DNA from: Microcaldota archaeon
GTDB taxonomy: Archaea; Micrarchaeota; Micrarchaeia; Norongarragalinales; UBA97
Length of the DNA: 19,900 nt
Reading direction: 5' to 3'
Assembly: GCA_016217775.1 (NCBI GenBank)
Contig: JACRGG010000095.1
Coordinates: 1 to 19,900, forward strand
In this document: positions 14,981-19,900 of the stretch, piece after piece
Position numbering within the stretch: position 1 is the first letter of the stretch
Layout: every line of letters starts with the position of its first letter
The notes under the pieces: model-generated
The model's input: only the letters and a program-made list of their open reading frames with translations
Databases searched by the model: none
Told to the model about the DNA's origin: nothing
Position numbers and translations under genes: made by a program

Positions 14981-15367
14981 CTAAGCCTTTTTTTCCTCTT
15001 TCTTTTCTTCCGCCTTTTTTTCTTCCTTTTTCACGTTTTCTTTTGTCTTCGCGGGCGCAGCCGCGGATGGCGATTCCTCTTTTTTCCCGCCCTTCTTCCT
15101 CCCGCCTCTCTCCAAGACGGTCTTCTGCTCCATCTTCTCCTTCTGCTCCTTCGTCTCGTAGACGCGCGCGTAGACAATTGCCTTCGTTCTCCCGAATTTT
15201 TGGTCTATTTTCCTAATCGCGATTACGTCCGCGCTCTTCCCGATTTCCTTGGCGATGCCCGCGATTACTTCCTTCCGGCTTGGCGTCGCGCCCTCGATTC
15301 CCTCAATGAGGGCTTCCAGCTCGATTCTACCGAACAAGTTTTCCCTGCTTTGCTTTAGTATCTGCAT
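14981..15367 (-). CDS. rps24e: Ribosomal protein eS24 with charged C-terminal tail
   Basis: A 128-residue small-subunit protein. Residues 1-85 are the eS24 domain: LFGRIELEALIEGIEGATPSR (11-31), GKSADVIAIRKIDQKFGRTKAI (43-64) and ARVYETKEQKEKME (67-80). From about residue 88 the chain is a low-complexity Lys/Glu/Ala tail that most archaeal eS24 proteins (about 100 aa) lack or have shorter. It could contact rRNA or be a lineage-specific extension. A GTGAT ribosome-binding site precedes the ATG, and a TATA-like GATTTAAGG at about 15389-15398 lies 27 nt upstream, so the gene may have its own promoter within the cluster. Confidence 0.93.
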   Translation of the reverse strand: MQILKQSRENLFGRIELEALIEGIEGATPSRKEVIAGIAKEIGKSADVIAIRKIDQKFGRTKAIVYARVYETKEQKEKMEQKTVLERGGRKKGGKKEESPSAAAPAKTKENVKKEEKKAEEKKEEKKA

Positions 15368-15423
15368 TTTCTTATCACAACTTTTTTTCCTTAAATCAAA
15401 CCCTTGAATCGCATTAAATTTTC

Positions 15424-15612
15424 TTACTTTACTTTCAGCGCGTAGCGCCCGGGGGTGGTCGCGCCGATTTTCTTGGCTATCTCCGAATTATTCGGGTCGA
15501 TTACTATTATCGAGCCCTCCCAGCTCTTGGTGAGCGCGCTCGTCTTGCAAACCGGGCACTCGTCCGAGCTTAATATCCTCTTGCACTGCGTGCAAGCCTT
15601 TTCAACAGCCAT
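15424..15612 (-). CDS. spt4: Transcription elongation factor Spt4 (RpoE2)
   Basis: A 62-residue zinc-finger protein. C7-T-Q-C10 and C19-P-V-C22 bind zinc, followed by the Spt4 signature SWEGSIIVIDPNNSEIAKKIG (29-49) and PGRYALKVK. It pairs with the NGN domain of Spt5 to make RNA polymerase processive; spt5 is not in the window. The Cys spacing and length are typical. The ATG follows GTGATGTTAA. It lies 40 nt downstream of rpo7, the standard archaeal order. Confidence 0.95.
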   Translation of the reverse strand: MAVEKACTQCKRILSSDECPVCKTSALTKSWEGSIIVIDPNNSEIAKKIGATTPGRYALKVK

Positions 15613-15652
15613 TTAACATCACGTAATCCTCTTTCCAGTAAAAAACCAATAA

Positions 15653-16174
15653 CTATTTTATTTTGCCGAATCCGTCGGGCCTCATCGTCAGCGCTATCTT
15701 CGAGTTCGCCACCGAGTCCTTTAGGCTGACCGTCGCGATTTTCGCCTTCACCAAATCGCCTTTTTTGATGGTCTGCTTGCTTTGCTTCCCGACGAGGGCT
15801 TCCTTCTTCTTGTCGTACGAGAAGAAATCGTCGGCGACTTGGCTCACGTGAACCAATCCGTCAATCGGGCCCATCCGCACGAACGCCCCGAACTCCAACA
15901 ATTCTGTTACTTCCCCGACTATTACCTCGTTTATTTGGGGGGTGAACACGAGGGCGTCGTACTCCACGTCGAAATACGCGGCGCCATCCCCTTGGATTAT
16001 CCTTCCCTTGCTCTTGACGCGCGCCTCGTGCAGGCTGACTATGATTCCCTGCTCCTTGGCTACGGTGCGCTCGTATTTCTCGCGCAGGATTTGCAGCGCC
16101 GCCTTGTCGAGCTTCAGCCCGAACAGGCTTGGCGGAATCCGCACGCTTTCGACAAAAGTCTTCAGGTAATACAT
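15653..16174 (-). CDS. rpo7: RNA polymerase subunit Rpo7 (RpoE1)
   Basis: A 173-residue orthologue of RPB7, forming with Rpo4 the polymerase stalk that binds emerging RNA. The N-terminal tip domain has YLKTFVESVRIPPSLFG and the loop ALQILREKYERTV. The C-terminal S1/OB domain begins at GEVTELLEFGAFVRMGPIDGLVHVSQV (about residues 88-114) and ends VSLKDSVANSKIALTMRPDGFG. I chose the ATG at 16174 over a GTG three codons earlier because it gives the conserved MYYL start. The bases TGTGAAG precede it as a ribosome-binding site, and a TATA-like GGTTTAAGC at 16194-16203 lies 25 nt upstream. Confidence 0.95.
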   Translation of the reverse strand: MYYLKTFVESVRIPPSLFGLKLDKAALQILREKYERTVAKEQGIIVSLHEARVKSKGRIIQGDGAAYFDVEYDALVFTPQINEVIVGEVTELLEFGAFVRMGPIDGLVHVSQVADDFFSYDKKKEALVGKQSKQTIKKGDLVKAKIATVSLKDSVANSKIALTMRPDGFGKIK

Positions 16175-16193
16175 TAGCTTCACATTCGCTTTT

Positions 16194-16203
16194 AGCTTAA
16201 ACC
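16194..16203 (-). promoter_or_regulatory. TATA-like element of rpo7
   Basis: On the minus strand this reads GGTTTAAGCT, centred about 25 nt before the rpo7 ATG and preceded by AACC as a possible BRE. It lies in a 113-nt gap after the prephenate dehydrogenase-like gene, suggesting that rpo7-spt4-eS24-eS31 can be transcribed separately. Confidence 0.45.
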
Positions 16204-16287
16204 GGTTTTTTCGGCGTCCTCCAATTTGTTTGGTGTTTAATTCGCAGCCTTCAAGAAAACGCGTATTTGTAGTGAAAAGCCGTGTTT

Positions 16288-17556
16288 TTAAACCCTTTTT
16301 TTATCCGCCGCAATCAGTTTTTTCACCAGCGAATCAATCCTGTTTTTCGCGCCGTTAAGCTGCTTGTCCCCAAAATAGTGCCTTATTTGCTCCCACATCA
16401 TCGTGTAATTATTCAAGTCGCCGCTCTCGATTACGTACGCCCACGTGCGGGCGGCGGCGGCGAACGCCAAGTCAATGCGCTTGGCTTCCTCCAATTCAAC
16501 GGCGTTGCGCGCGAACTTGCGCGTGTTCGAGTTAAGCACCTTGTTCACCAACAGCCAGCGCAGCTTGTAGGGCGGGGACTGAAGCGCGCCCAACCGCCCG
16601 GGCTTTATCCCAAGGCGCTTCCAGGTAATCGCCATCGCGAGCAGGCTGATGTGCGAGTTCGTCGTGTTGGTAATCCAGCCCCTCGCGCCGAAAATTTTTT
16701 TCACCCTCGCGTTCGCCTTCTTAAACCCGTTTCTCGCCGCGTACTCCTTGGCTTCCTCCCACAGCCCGAATATCTTCTCGAAATCGTTTTTCTGCTGCGC
16801 CTCGATAATCTCGTTCAGCACGTGGTTGTACTCCCTGATTTGCCCGATTCCATCTTGGTTTAGCATCGCAATCCCGGCGTAGACGTCCGGGTTTTGGGTG
16901 AGCAGGCGCAGCGCCATATCATTTTTCACCCCGTCAACCGAGCTTAAAAAGCGCTTATTCCCGGGCGGCTTTCTCCCGCGTATCTTCCAAGCCAATGCCA
17001 TAGTCAAAAGCGTGAAGTGGGTGATGACCTGCGTGTTCGCCATAGTCTTGTCGTGCTTTCCCGCGGTTACCACAAACGTGTTCGCCCCGATTGCCTTAAA
17101 GCAGTCCTCGACCGCCTTGACTTCCGCATCGTTCGCGCGCACTTTAATGACCGCGACCTGCTGGCCCCTTATTTCCCCGGGCGCGTGAAGCGGGTGCGCC
17201 GTTACTATCCTCGCCTTGCTTGGCGCCTTTCTTAGCGCGGCGACCTCGAATTTTTTTATTGAAGTAAACCCCCCGACGATGCAGCCAGCCTTCGCGTAGG
17301 AAATCGTTTCCTCAATTATCTTCGGGGTTATGGCGATTGGCGTGGAGTAAATCACGTAATCGCAGTTTTCGAAAACCTGCCTGGCGCTTGCGGCCGCAAC
17401 CACGTTTTTTCCCGCAAGCTTCAGAACTTCCGGCCTTTTCTTGTCGAAGGCGTAGACAGTAAACCCCGCGCGGGAAAACGCCTTGGAGTACGACTCGCCC
17501 ATTCCCCCGGCCGCGCCGATAATCCCGATTTTTTTAATTTCCATTCCTGCCTGCAT
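16288..17556 (-). CDS. Prephenate dehydrogenase-like protein with duplicated helical domain
   Basis: A 422-residue TyrA-family protein. TyrA oxidises and decarboxylates prephenate to 4-hydroxyphenylpyruvate for tyrosine. The NAD(P)-binding domain starts KKIGIIGAAGGMGESYSKAF (8-27) with D38 as cofactor-selecting acid. YSTPI (70-74), the catalytic-region TAHPLHAPGE (119-128, for the usual THPMFGP) and HDKTMANTQVITH (168-180) follow. The helical domain motif H180-FTLLTMALAWK recurs as H302-ISLLAMAITWK, each followed by x3-G-x-KP or a similar basic stretch, so the helical part appears duplicated and the protein is longer than the usual about 280. Methanogen homologues of similar size exist as far as I recall, so this may be a family trait. 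No other aromatic pathway gene is near. A start at the second ATG (17544) is possible. Confidence 0.85.
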   Translation of the reverse strand: MQAGMEIKKIGIIGAAGGMGESYSKAFSRAGFTVYAFDKKRPEVLKLAGKNVVAAASARQVFENCDYVIYSTPIAITPKIIEETISYAKAGCIVGGFTSIKKFEVAALRKAPSKARIVTAHPLHAPGEIRGQQVAVIKVRANDAEVKAVEDCFKAIGANTFVVTAGKHDKTMANTQVITHFTLLTMALAWKIRGRKPPGNKRFLSSVDGVKNDMALRLLTQNPDVYAGIAMLNQDGIGQIREYNHVLNEIIEAQQKNDFEKIFGLWEEAKEYAARNGFKKANARVKKIFGARGWITNTTNSHISLLAMAITWKRLGIKPGRLGALQSPPYKLRWLLVNKVLNSNTRKFARNAVELEEAKRIDLAFAAAARTWAYVIESGDLNNYTMMWEQIRHYFGDKQLNGAKNRIDSLVKKLIAADKKRV

Positions 17557-17578
17557 CCCTTTTTATCTTATTGTTGAT

Positions 17579-17935
17579 TTAACCGATTTCCAGTTTGTTC
17601 CCGCGCAAGAATATCGTCTTTACCCCGGCTTTTTTCAGCTTTTCCCGCAATTGCCTGTCGTTAGTCGCCGCCACGGCCTTGTACTCCCTGCACGCCTCGA
17701 CAACAGCGTCGTCGGGCTTTTGCGAGAGGACTAAAACCACTCGGATTTTCTTGCGCGCCAACTCGAGGGCCGCCCCGAATTTTTTTTCCTCCCTCTTTGC
17801 CATTAATTCGTCAAAGCACTGCCGCGGGGTGTAAAAGGCGACGGCGTCGTCGAACAACAGCGGGATTTTCTCGTAAACGTCCAATTTTTTTTCAATCGGG
17901 AGGAGCAGGAAATTAGTGTCCAAAACCACGTTCAT
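17579..17935 (-). CDS. PIN-domain protein, Fcf1/Utp24-like
   Basis: A 118-residue PIN nuclease fold. The acidic metal-binding residues are visible: D6 (VVLDTNFLL), E43 (CFDELMAKRE), D75/D76 (KPDDAVVEAC) and D93 (AATNDRQLREKL). The closing segment GVKTIFLRGNKLEIG is characteristic of the archaeal Fcf1-like group, whose eukaryotic relatives cleave pre-rRNA. Unlike VapC toxins, it has no antitoxin partner and lies in the conserved aIF2-gamma/rpo7/spt4 neighbourhood, which supports a housekeeping rRNA-processing role. It is divergent from the tRNA-Lys gene; overlapping AT-rich promoter elements lie at 17979-18005. The downstream prephenate dehydrogenase-like gene follows after 22 nt. Confidence 0.88.
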   Translation of the reverse strand: MNVVLDTNFLLLPIEKKLDVYEKIPLLFDDAVAFYTPRQCFDELMAKREEKKFGAALELARKKIRVVLVLSQKPDDAVVEACREYKAVAATNDRQLREKLKKAGVKTIFLRGNKLEIG

Positions 17936-17978
17936 AACCGGCTACCCTCGGGAGTTTGCTTTGCTTGTTTCTCACTAC

Positions 17979-17988
17979 TAATAAAAAG
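17979..17988 (+). promoter_or_regulatory. TATA box of tRNA-Lys
   Basis: TAATAAAAAG is centred about 31 nt before the mature 5' end of the tRNA. The same AT-rich stretch read on the minus strand (CTTTTTATTA) could serve the divergent PIN gene. Confidence 0.45.
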
Positions 17989-18014
17989 GCTTGCCAATAT
18001 AAAGTGTGTTCAGT

Positions 18015-18137
18015 GGGCTCGTAGCTCAGTTTGGCAGAGCAGCTGGCTTTTAATCGCGGCAACTTTTTTTTCCAGTAATTAGTTGTCTTAGCGAAGAGGC
18101 AACCAGAAGGTCGGGGGTCCAAATCCCCCCGAGCTCA
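18015..18137 (+). tRNA. tRNA-Lys(UUU) with a 49-nt intron at 37/38
   Basis: Acceptor GGGCTCG (18015-18021) pairs with CGAGCTC (18130-18136), with discriminator A and no encoded CCA. The D arm is GCTC/GAGC with the loop AGTTTGGCA. The anticodon stem GCTGG pairs with CCAG at 18103-18106, leaving 27-43 as a G-A mismatch. The anticodon TTT is at 18049-18051. The T arm GGGGG/CCCCC has the loop TCCAAAT, so position 55 is C instead of the expected U. The intron is placed at 18053-18101. Its TCGC pairs with GCGA, GGCAAC with GTTGTC, and the exon CTTTT can pair with AGAGG, leaving CAA as a three-nt bulge at the 3' splice site. This is a relaxed bulge-helix-bulge for the tRNA splicing endonuclease. Confidence 0.93.
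18053..18101 (+). other. Predicted tRNA-Lys intron
   Basis: The 49-nt insertion lies between nucleotides 37 and 38. Its ends form the helix TCGC/GCGA and an inner stem GGCAAC/GTTGTC, with a loop holding a run of eight T. The 5' bulge appears to be two nt (AA) rather than the canonical three if U36 pairs. The exact splice points are inferred from the canonical position. Confidence 0.75.
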
Positions 18138-18141
18138 TTTA

Positions 18142-18148
18142 TTTTTTT
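18142..18148 (+). terminator. T-run terminator of tRNA-Lys
   Basis: Seven T start five nt after the tRNA discriminator base and are followed by nine A, making a T7-A9 tract just before adk. It would act as an oligo-U terminator for the tRNA; the A side may be part of the adk promoter. Confidence 0.5.
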
Positions 18149-18180
18149 AAAAAAAAACACGTCGCGCGTTGGTGCAAAAA

Positions 18181-18735
18181 ATGAACGTATTGTTCCTCGG
18201 ACTCCCGGGAAGCGGCAAGGGCACTCAAGCCCAGTCAATAGCCGGCAGGCTGGGCTTAGCCCACCTCTCCACAGGGCAGGTCTTCCGCGACAGCGTGGTA
18301 GAGAAAACCCCGCTTGGGAAAATCGTCGAGGCGCGGATGAACGCGGGAATCCTTATCGACGACGAGCTGACTAACAAAATCGCGGAGTCCTTCCTGGAGA
18401 AAAACGGCTCGGCCAAGGGATTCGTGTTCGACGGGTACCCGCGCAACGTTGCTCAAGCATCTTTTTTGGAGAAGCTGCTTGAGAAGAAAAAGCAAAAACT
18501 CGACTTCGTGGTTCTAATAGACGTTGACGAGCAAGTAGTGTTCGAGCGATTGGTTTCGCGAGCGAAAAAAGACGGGCGCACCGACGATTCGGAGGAGAAA
18601 ATCCGCTTTCGCCTCGCCACGCAAAACCCGAAGGAACTGGTGGACTACTACTTGGAGAAGAAAATGCTTTCAACAATCGACGGCAGCGGGACAGTCGACG
18701 AGATAACTAGGCGGATACTCGCGGTACTAGGCTGA
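18181..18735 (+). CDS. adk: Adenylate kinase, short-LID type
   Basis: A 184-residue nucleoside monophosphate kinase converting AMP and ATP to two ADP in the cytoplasm. The P-loop is GLPGSGKGT (7-15). The AMP-binding region is STGQVFRD (30-37) and FDGYPRN (83-89). The LID is short (SRAKKDGRTDDSEEKIRFR, about 126-144), without the zinc-binding insert, with R127, R133, R142 and R144 as likely phosphate contacts. This bacterial/eukaryotic-type Adk differs from the archaeal AdkA found in methanogens. I chose the ATG at 18181 because GGTG at 18171-18174 is six nt upstream; the frame would extend four codons to a TTG. Its stop overlaps the 3' end of the convergent HD gene by nine nt. Confidence 0.94.
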   Translation: MNVLFLGLPGSGKGTQAQSIAGRLGLAHLSTGQVFRDSVVEKTPLGKIVEARMNAGILIDDELTNKIAESFLEKNGSAKGFVFDGYPRNVAQASFLEKLLEKKKQKLDFVVLIDVDEQVVFERLVSRAKKDGRTDDSEEKIRFRLATQNPKELVDYYLEKKMLSTIDGSGTVDEITRRILAVLG

Positions 18736-19330
18736 CCTGGCGTCATTGATTAACTTCTTTAAAACAGGGTAATGCTCATCCAATTCCTGCTTGCAAACAT
18801 CCAGCGAGAGAATCTTTTTCTTCTCGTCAACCTTGTTTTCAACGGACTCGATTATTTTATTCAAGTCGCTAAATCTCGAAGAAAATAATTTGATGCTTGC
18901 TAAAAACCCTCTCGGGTGCAAAAACCGGTAGCAGTCCGCATTAGCGCAATTCCGCCTCGAGGCTGGGGAATTTTTCCGCCCCGTGGTGGTTCAATACGCA
19001 GCCGACTATTTTTTCCACGGTTTTCGGGTCGACGCCGTTTTCTTCCAAGAATTTTCTGGCGGCATTGGCGCTTCTCTCAACGTGCTGCCCGAGCTTCCCC
19101 TCGCGCATGCACTCTCCGAGCTTTAAGTCCATAAAAATAGTTCCAAGCAATACGGCTTGCTTGTCGGCGCCGAGTTTCCCGGCGATTTGCGCCCCTTTTT
19201 GGTTGCTTAACTCGAATCCTTCAATTGCCGGAGTGCCGTACTCCAAAATTTCGCTAATGGCGTATTCGCGTGCTTTTTCAATTATCGAATCCAAGTCCGC
19301 AATTTTTCTCACTTTGCCTGTTCTTCCCAT
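18727..19330 (-). pseudogene. HD-domain protein gene split by a +1 frameshift
   Basis: The ATG at 19330 opens a 129-residue frame: a helical start, then GTIFMDLKLGECMREGKLGQ (63-82; M67-D68 where classic HD proteins have His-Asp), H83-V-E-R-S and NHHG (H115-H116). It ends ...FPSLEAELR at a TAA at 18941-18943. Reading one base on, from GCT at 18945, the frame continues without a stop to 18727: ANADCYRFLHPRGFLASIKLF, then a charged helical region with KKKILSLDVCKQELDEHY. EAE-ANADCYRF and ILSLDxCKxEL are the expected continuation of this HD family, so one gene of about 200 codons is broken between codons TTG and GCT. It needs one base removed or two added. The site has no homopolymer. It could be a pseudogene, an assembly error or recoding. 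The N-terminus overlaps the upstream gene by 22 nt. Confidence 0.8.
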
Positions 19331-19725
19331 CCCCTTGCTTTAAGCAATTGTTCCAGCGCTTCGTGAGTGGGAATGGAGTTGTTTTTTTCGCGCAGGCGGC
19401 CTAGAAGCGTCAAGACTCTTGTCGTGCCCAGCCGTTGTTTTTTTATCGCGTCTTTAATCAATTTCGCGGTCTTGCTTGGAATGCCGCCATTTGCTCTATC
19501 TTGCAGTAATTTCTTGATTTCCCCAGCAAAGCCAGTTAATTTTTTTTTCCGCAGAGTATCCGCTAGTCCGGGGTGAATTTTTCTAATTCCGCGCATATGC
19601 TCGCGAGTTTCTAGGCCTGCAATCTTTTCAAAAGGATTTTCCCATCGTATTCTGTTTGTCTTCCTTTCACTGCTTGCGTGCATATCCCGTTCATCAAGCG
19701 TTTCAAAAGGAATTTTCTTAGCCAT
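19309..19725 (-). CDS. Hypothetical basic helical protein
   Basis: I do not recognise this 138-residue protein. It is soluble, rich in Lys and Arg and mainly predicted helical, with no Cys pairs or nucleotide-binding motif. The segment HMRGIRKIHPGLADTLRKKK and the C-terminal repeat-like helices (TAKLIKDAIKKQRLGTTRVLTLLGRLREKNN) would suit nucleic-acid or ribosome binding, which is inference only. I chose the ATG at 19725 because the upstream extension begins at a TTG. It starts 21 nt after the aIF2-gamma stop and overlaps the HD gene start by 22 nt, so it is likely co-transcribed with aIF2-gamma. Confidence 0.7.
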   Translation of the reverse strand: MAKKIPFETLDERDMHASSERKTNRIRWENPFEKIAGLETREHMRGIRKIHPGLADTLRKKKLTGFAGEIKKLLQDRANGGIPSKTAKLIKDAIKKQRLGTTRVLTLLGRLREKNNSIPTHEALEQLLKARGWEEQAK

Positions 19726-19746
19726 TCTGCCACTCAAAGCTTTTCC

Positions 19747-19900
19747 TCAAACGATTTTTCCGGTTCCGTACAAGTGCCACCGCGTTCCGCTGCGGCGCAT
19801 TATGGCGAGCTTCGCGTTTTTCTGCGCGCAAACTGGCTTTCTTAAAGTTATCTTAACCTTGTTCTTCTTCGTCTCCAAGACGAACCCGACGGTTGTTTCG
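19747..19900 (-). CDS. Translation initiation factor aIF2 subunit gamma, C-terminal end (partial)
   Basis: The frame enters at 19899 and runs for 50 codons to a TGA at 19747-19749. The end reads VKITLRKPVCAQKNAKLAIM, then RRSGTRWHLYGTGKIV. This matches the last strands of domain III of aIF2-gamma (LKxPVC...AISRRxxxRWRLIGxG), the GTPase that brings initiator Met-tRNA to the small subunit. The GTPase domain lies outside the window. Its position just upstream of the PIN, rpo7, spt4, eS24 and eS31 genes is the conserved archaeal order. Family identity rests on this short tail plus context. Confidence 0.85.
   Translation of the reverse strand, partial: ETTVGFVLETKKNKVKITLRKPVCAQKNAKLAIMRRSGTRWHLYGTGKIV

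Noticed and set aside
17579..17935. PIN protein as a VapC toxin
   Set aside because: No adjacent antitoxin gene; the C-terminal motif and neighbourhood fit the Fcf1-like rRNA-processing group.
17913..18238. Minus-strand frames across tRNA-Lys and the start of adk
   Set aside because: They overlap a folded tRNA and a P-loop enzyme and have no initiation signals.

Overview
The window looks like a chromosomal segment of an archaeon. Archaeal-type genes include an aIF2-gamma C-terminus, Rpo6 (RpoK), Rpo7 (RpoE1), Spt4, ribosomal proteins eS24, eS31 and eL41, a Hel308-type helicase, a beta-CASP RNase, the KEOPS proteins Kae1 and Bud32 with Sua5, a geranylgeranyl reductase-family flavoprotein, and a tRNA-Lys with a bulge-helix-bulge-like intron. 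Most starts lie 22-35 nt downstream of a TATA-like box, so short leaders or leaderless transcripts are likely. Tight packing, several very small genes and stripped-down or degenerate family members would suit a small-genome (DPANN-like) archaeon, but that placement is inference.

Layout. 1-162: end of a winged-helix-like protein. 214-5694: nucleotide-sugar epimerase, an orphan ORF, beta-CASP RNase, a transglutaminase-like protein lacking its Cys, a kinase-like protein lacking its catalytic Asp, and a GGR-family oxidoreductase. 5813-7039: an AAA/DUF4143 ATPase. 7281-8810: rpo6, a truncated NFACT/RqcH-like gene and a PRC-barrel gene. 8966-11279: Hel308-like helicase and a 37-residue eL41 gene. 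11390-19900 is mostly minus strand and corresponds to the conserved archaeal information-processing neighbourhood. In transcription order it reads aIF2-gamma, an orphan, a frameshifted HD-domain gene, a PIN/Fcf1-like gene, a prephenate dehydrogenase-like gene, rpo7, spt4, eS24, eS31, a CPBP protease-like membrane protein, kae1, sua5 and bud32. Two plus-strand genes, tRNA-Lys and adenylate kinase, lie inside this block.

How the genes fit together. Kae1, Sua5 and Bud32 should make the t6A37 modification of ANN-decoding tRNAs; the window's own tRNA-Lys(UUU) is such a tRNA, and its position 37 abuts the intron. Rpo6, Rpo7 and Spt4 belong to the transcription machinery. eS24, eS31, eL41 and aIF2-gamma belong to translation. 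The beta-CASP, PIN and NFACT proteins point to RNA turnover, rRNA processing and ribosome rescue.

Most noteworthy: a +1 frameshift that splits the HD-domain gene; internal duplications in the prephenate dehydrogenase-like and CPBP-like proteins; an RqcH-like protein without its C-terminal half; two adjacent enzyme-fold proteins that have each lost a key catalytic residue; the intron-containing tRNA; and a near-perfect 25-bp inverted repeat across the bud32 stop codon. I see no CRISPR array, insertion sequence or rRNA, and no clear new defence system.
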